Source: Conus ventricosus
Taxonomy: Eukaryota; Mollusca; Gastropoda; Neogastropoda; Conidae
DNA length: 12,500 nucleotides
Direction of reading: 5' to 3'
Assembly: GCA_018398815.1 (NCBI GenBank)
Contig: JAFLJL010014175.1
Location: 2,501-15,000, forward strand
The notes under the pieces were generated by a model that was not told the origin of the DNA, did not search any database, and worked only from the letters and a program-made list of their open reading frames with translations. Made by a program: the position numbers and the translations under genes. The stretch's first letter is position 1, and each line of letters begins with the position of its first letter. Positions 9,226-12,500 of this stretch are shown piece after piece.

Positions 9226-10949
9226 TTAATACTTGGCAGGAATATATTTTGCTCTCAAATCATTTAGTGCTGGGCAACACAACGCAAAGTGGACTTCATC
9301 CTCTACACCGGATCCACACATAGGGCACAGCAAAGACCTGTTAACTTTTTATATACTTCTGACTATGCACTGTTATGTCAGAGACACCTAATCTAAACTT
9401 TGTTAAAGCACATTTCATAAATCTATTCATATCTATTCCAATGTATGGTTCTGCTGAATAGTTCATTTTAAATTGTCTGTACATAGAGAATCTGTCACTT
9501 CTTTGGATATGACAATCCCGATCTTGCCACCTACAGTCTATCATGCGTTGCTTAAAACAGGCCAAAAAAAACTTGGGACGCAACCCACACCTTGATTTAG
9601 CCATACAAATGAAAAACCATAACTGCATAAACATTTTCGAATATTCGTTGCCCAAGTAATTTTACCTCTTGCATCTAAGTCATACAGCGTTTTGTATGCT
9701 TGTGCAGGTAGTCTGTCACAATGCATCTGTATCAGTTTGAGCCAATATTTAATGCTTTTGAAGTATGAATTGATGTAAATTGGAAATCTACCAAGTTCAC
9801 CATAGACCAAGTCATTTGGGGTACGTCTGTCCACGCACAAAAATCGTTTCATGGCAAAACAGTGCAATTTTTCAATTTCATGACCTGTTTCAAACGCCCA
9901 AATCTCAGCTCCATACTGAACTATTGGCTGAACTTGTGCGTCAAATAACTTGAAAAATAACTCAGCTGAACTGTGTTCAAACTTGTACAAAACATTTAAC
10001 ACACTCATAATGGCGCGTTTGCCTCTGCTCACAAGATCTTGACATGCAAAAGTAAAGCTGAGCTTCGTGGAAAAATAAATACCCAAGTACTTATATGCGT
10101 TTACAACCGATATTTTTGATGAACCATAAACCCATCGCTCACATGCAGCCAAATAGCCACCTTTACGGAAAACTAAAACACTTGTTTTGTCCATATTTAC
10201 CTTAAGCTCAAGTCTTTGCACAAGCAGAGTATAAACTATTCAGCTGAGTTTGTAAGCCTATAACAGTTTCAGATGACAACACAATATCATCGGCAAACAG
10301 CAAAATCAATAACTGAATCAAATTAAAACGTAACACCATGCCTACCCTTTTCAATAATTTCGAGAGCTAATTCATTCATAAACAACGAAAATAAAACAGG
10401 ACTACAAACATACCCTTGTTTAACCCCTTGTGTACACATAATGAAATCACTGAACCTAGCCCCACTCTTTATTTTGACTTTCACGTTTTCATACATACTT
10501 CTCACGCAACTATATAGCTTACCCTTTATGCCATTAAAAAATAAGAATTGGCCATAACAGTTTCCGTGAAATCGAATCAAAAGCTTCCTCGAAATCAACA
10601 AAAGCAGCATACAATTTTCTGTTATTAGCAAACTGTTTCTGAACCGCCGCCAGCAGAGTAAACACATGGTCTATTGTGCTGTAATCGTTTTTGAAGCCAG
10701 CTTGAAATTCACCAATAATATTAAGTTCTACCCACACTGCTAGTCTTTTATTAATTACAGAACCGTACAGTTTACTAGCTATATTACATAATGAGATGCC
10801 CCTGTAATTGTTTGGGTCATTTACATCTCCCCTTTTTGTACAAAGGAAGAATGATCGACTCTGTCCAGCTTTCAGGATAGATCGCCTTATCAAACAAAGC
10901 ATTAAATAATTTTACAAGAAAATTTATAGCATTGTCCCCTAAATGTTTA

Positions 10950-10951
<2 letters not shown>
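9226..10951 (-). pseudogene. LINE copy 2 reverse transcriptase and C-terminal domain, frameshifted
   Basis: In minus-strand order the frames read FDKAIYPESW, LPLYKKG, NDPNNYRGISL, EFQAGFKNDYSTIDH, the motif-A box AAFVDFEEAFDS (10574-10607), TQGVKQGYVCSPVLFSLFMN, and the motif-C box LLFADD (Asp-Asp codons 10286-10291). Then come MDKTSVLVFRKGGYL, VVNAYKYLGIYF and VQPIVQYGAEIWAF. The longest single frame is 9541-10221. The C-terminus reads LLCPMCGSGVEDEVHFALCC, a Cys/His pattern like the C-terminal zinc motif of these LINEs, with stop TAA at 9226-9228. About six one-base shifts interrupt the frame, near 10830, 10540, 10326, 10222, 9564-9571 and 9346-9350, and five of them lie in homopolymers. 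I see no substitution-type stop in the implied frame. 5'-truncated, so non-functional as an autonomous element. Confidence 0.92.
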
Positions 10952-11011
<60 letters not shown>

Positions 11012-11022
11012 ACAGAGAGAGA

Positions 11023-11107
<85 letters not shown>

Positions 11108-11179
11108 AGGGAGAAAGAGAGAGAGAGAGAGAGAGAGAGACGAGAGAAGAGACGAAGAAGAGAGAGAGAGAGAGAGAGA
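10952..11179. repeat. GA-rich microsatellite with ACAG interruption
   Basis: Pure (GA)n runs from 10952 to about 11006. It is followed by GA with AAAAGACA interruptions, an (ACAG)n block at about 11030-11055, more (GA)n to 11102, and GA with AATATAGGG and GAAG interruptions to 11179. It abuts the truncated 5' end of LINE copy 2. Confidence 0.97.
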
Positions 11180-11257
11180 ATGAACGAATGTCGTATGTTG
11201 TTTTGTCTTCATTTATGTGCAATAGGCTCGGTGCACGTGTAGTGTATAAATATAATC
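11180..11257. other. Short unique segment between microsatellites
   Basis: This is ordinary mixed sequence between the GA and the CA/CG tracts. I see no motif or homology in it. Confidence 0.6.
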
Positions 11258-11365
11258 TGCACACCACACACGACACACACAGACACACACACACGACGCG
11301 CGCGCATACGCACGCAGCACGCACACACAGCACGCACGCACGACGGCAGACGACGACGCACGAGA
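11258..11365. repeat. Imperfect CA/CG (ACGC) alternating microsatellite
   Basis: Degenerate CACA, ACGC, CGCG and GACG words alternate purine and pyrimidine over about 100 bp, ending in GACGACG. The composition suits left-handed DNA in principle. It lies between two GA tracts. Confidence 0.9.
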
Positions 11366-11366
11366 G

Positions 11367-11440
<74 letters not shown>
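11366..11440. repeat. (GA)n microsatellite
   Basis: Almost pure (GA)n, with one GGA interruption at 11411. It ends sharply at 11440 before TTTTAACATG. Confidence 0.97.
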
Positions 11441-11444
<4 letters not shown>

Positions 11445-11575
11445 AACATGTTTGTTTTTTTCCATCTTATGTATGCCAAATCGTTCTGGCAAGGTATGGT
11501 GGTGTTGTTACATCTGCCGCTTTGCATGTAGAACACTTAAGCTCTTTCTTGCTTTCCTTCTTCGTTTTTCCGTTT
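11441..11575. other. Unique segment, no gene seen
   Basis: Mixed sequence between the GA tract and the pyrimidine-rich block. Frames through it are short or borrow length from the neighbouring repeats. I recognise nothing. Confidence 0.6.
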
Positions 11576-11700
11576 TTCATTCCTTCTTCTCTCTTCTTCG
11601 TCTTCTTCTTCTTCTTCTTTTTCTTCCTCCTCTCTCTCTTCTCTCTCTTCTCTCTCCTCTCTCTCTCTTCTCCCCTCTCACTCTCTCTCTCTCTCTCTGT
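11576..11700. repeat. Pyrimidine-rich CTT/CT microsatellite
   Basis: TTC/CTT triplets at about 11582-11625 grade into (CT)n with TCTCC variants up to 11699. Here the + strand carries pyrimidines, opposite to the GA tracts upstream. Confidence 0.93.
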
Positions 11701-11840
11701 CAACTCTTTCCTTTTATGTGTTGTTTATAATGCTGTCTTTACCGGCATCAAGGTGATGTACTCAAAGCTGCCGTTTGGAAATGGGGGTCGTCGAACTAAG
11801 GTCATGTGCAAAAGAGAGCTCAGCCTGTGTTTACTACCCT
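11701..11840 (+). repeat. Dispersed ~140-bp repeat, copy A
   Basis: It shares with copy B (12310-12456) the words GTGTTGTTTAT, CATCAAGGTGATG (CGTCAAGGTGATG in B), AGCTGCCGT, TGGGGGTCGTCGA and CCTGTGTTTA, in the same order and spacing. Both copies are preceded and followed by (CT)n. It may be a fragment of a short interspersed element or another unnamed repeat. A frame is open in both copies, but nothing shows that it is coding. Confidence 0.8.
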
Positions 11841-11874
11841 CTCTGTCTGTCTGCCTGACTCACTCTCTCTCTCT

Positions 11875-11932
<58 letters not shown>
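11841..11932. repeat. (CT)n microsatellite
   Basis: CTGT-rich start, then nearly pure (CT)n with TCTTC and TCCTC slips, ending before TTGGCAATGC. Confidence 0.97.
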
Positions 11933-11935
<3 letters not shown>

Positions 11936-12189
11936 GCAATGCATATGTATATATGTGCGCATGGTGTTATATTTGAATTGTAATGCTATCATTTTTAATC
12001 ATTATCATTCATTACTATTGTTATTGCTATTATTATTGCTTGGAAAGGATTGTTCGACAGGTGGATGTTTGGTTAATGGTTGGGGTGTGGAGGGTGGCTT
12101 TTGTGTTTGAAATGTTTCTTTTTCATTTTTGAGGGCAAGATGCAAACAAGCCTGCCATGTGCTTATTCTTTTCCCTCATTAAACAAATT
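11933..12189. other. Unique segment, no gene seen
   Basis: Mixed sequence with an ATT/TTA-rich patch at about 11990-12040 and a GT-rich patch at 12050-12100. No motif or homology was recognised; the open frame from 12080 depends on the CT repeat for its length. Confidence 0.6.
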
Positions 12190-12210
12190 TTTCGTTCGTT
12201 CGTTCGTTCG

Positions 12211-12212
<2 letters not shown>
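12190..12212. repeat. (TTCG)n tetranucleotide repeat
   Basis: Five to six consecutive TTCG/CGTT units precede the (CT)n tract. Confidence 0.9.
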
Positions 12213-12263
<51 letters not shown>

Positions 12264-12309
12264 TCTCTCTCTCTCTCTCTCTCTCTTTCCCTCTCTCTGT
12301 CTGTCTGTC
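12213..12309. repeat. (CT)n microsatellite
   Basis: Nearly pure (CT)n with TCC, CCTT and TTTCC interruptions and a CTGTCTGTCTGT end that leads into repeat copy B. Confidence 0.97.
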
Positions 12310-12447
12310 ATCTTTTCCCACAGTGCGTGTTGTTTATGTGCTGCCTTTACAGGCGTCAAGGTGATGCACCCAGAGCTGCCGTGTGGACATGGGGGTCGTC
12401 GATCTGAAGTCTTGACTGTCCGGAATAGAAAAGAACCTGTGTTTATT

Positions 12448-12456
<9 letters not shown>
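12310..12456 (+). repeat. Dispersed ~140-bp repeat, copy B
   Basis: Direct-orientation partner of copy A at 11701-11840, about 609 bp downstream and clearly diverged by substitutions. The + strand frame through GTCAAGGTGATGCACCCAG is open in both copies, and the minus strand is open too, so openness is not informative. The word CTTTACAG before GCGTCAAG looks like a splice acceptor here but is CTTTACCG in copy A, which argues against an exon. Confidence 0.8.
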
Positions 12457-12481
<25 letters not shown>

Positions 12482-12500
12482 CCCCTCTCTCCTCTCTCTC
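12457..12500. repeat. (CT)n microsatellite, cut by window end
   Basis: (CT)n follows copy B, as it does copy A, and runs to the right edge. Confidence 0.96.

Larger units (their letters stand above)
8946..10951 (-). mobile_element. LINE copy 2, 5'-truncated, with complete 3' end
   Basis: On the minus strand the element starts abruptly at 10951 inside the RT N-terminal region. It runs through RT, C-terminal domain and a zinc-like motif to a stop at 9226-9228, then a ~250-bp 3' UTR, AATAAA and a GATAAC-repeat tail. Both flanks are (GA)n on the + strand. Loss of the 5' half, including the endonuclease, is the usual result of incomplete target-primed reverse transcription. Target-site duplications cannot be recognised because both flanks are the same simple repeat. 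It shares motifs with copy 1 (FADD, FRKGGYL, NYRGIS) but differs at many residues. Confidence 0.92.

Noticed and set aside
12340..12405. A small exon with a CTTTACAG acceptor in repeat copy B
   Set aside because: The AG is lost in copy A, both strands are open, and the sequence is repetitive.

Overview
The window looks like repeat-dense, non-coding DNA from an animal genome. A marine invertebrate, possibly a mollusc, is my best guess from the LINE type and the very abundant GA/CT microsatellites; the taxon is inferred and not shown. I see no host gene, rRNA, tRNA or CRISPR array. Everything recognisable is either tandem repeat or decayed APE-type non-LTR retrotransposon (LINE) sequence on the minus strand.

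Layout: (1) 1-4722 is one uninterrupted satellite array with a 35-bp unit, about 134 copies, still open at the left edge. (2) 4722-8620 is LINE copy 1 on the minus strand: a Q/K-rich ORF1-like part (about 7944-8620), an apurinic-like endonuclease (7085-7902), a linker (6257-7084), a reverse transcriptase (5147-6400) and a C-terminal part that runs straight into the satellite. Its RT carries five tandem copies of an 87-bp (29-codon) segment. (3) 8621-8945 is a GA-rich microsatellite. (4) 8946-10951 is LINE copy 2 on the minus strand, 5'-truncated inside the RT, with a complete C-terminus, a CPMCG-type zinc motif, a 3' UTR, AATAAA and a short GATAAC-repeat tail. GA repeats lie on both sides. (5) 10952-12500 is a patchwork of (GA)n, (CA/CG)n and (CT)n microsatellites with two diverged copies of a ~140-bp element of unknown nature.

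The most interesting reading is that copy 1 has been a seed for tandem amplification twice. One event is an in-frame 87-bp RT segment at five copies. The other is possibly the satellite itself: on the minus strand the 35-bp unit reads like the next codons of the LINE C-terminal domain, and the LINE frame runs into the array without a break. The second point is inference and needs an intact family member to test it.

Much of the variation in the array and nearly all frameshifts in copy 2 are single-base changes in homopolymers. Copy 2 needs only about six one-base corrections to give a stop-free frame over 1.7 kb. This pattern fits either uncorrected long-read errors or a young element; copy 1 also has genuine in-frame stops and looks older.
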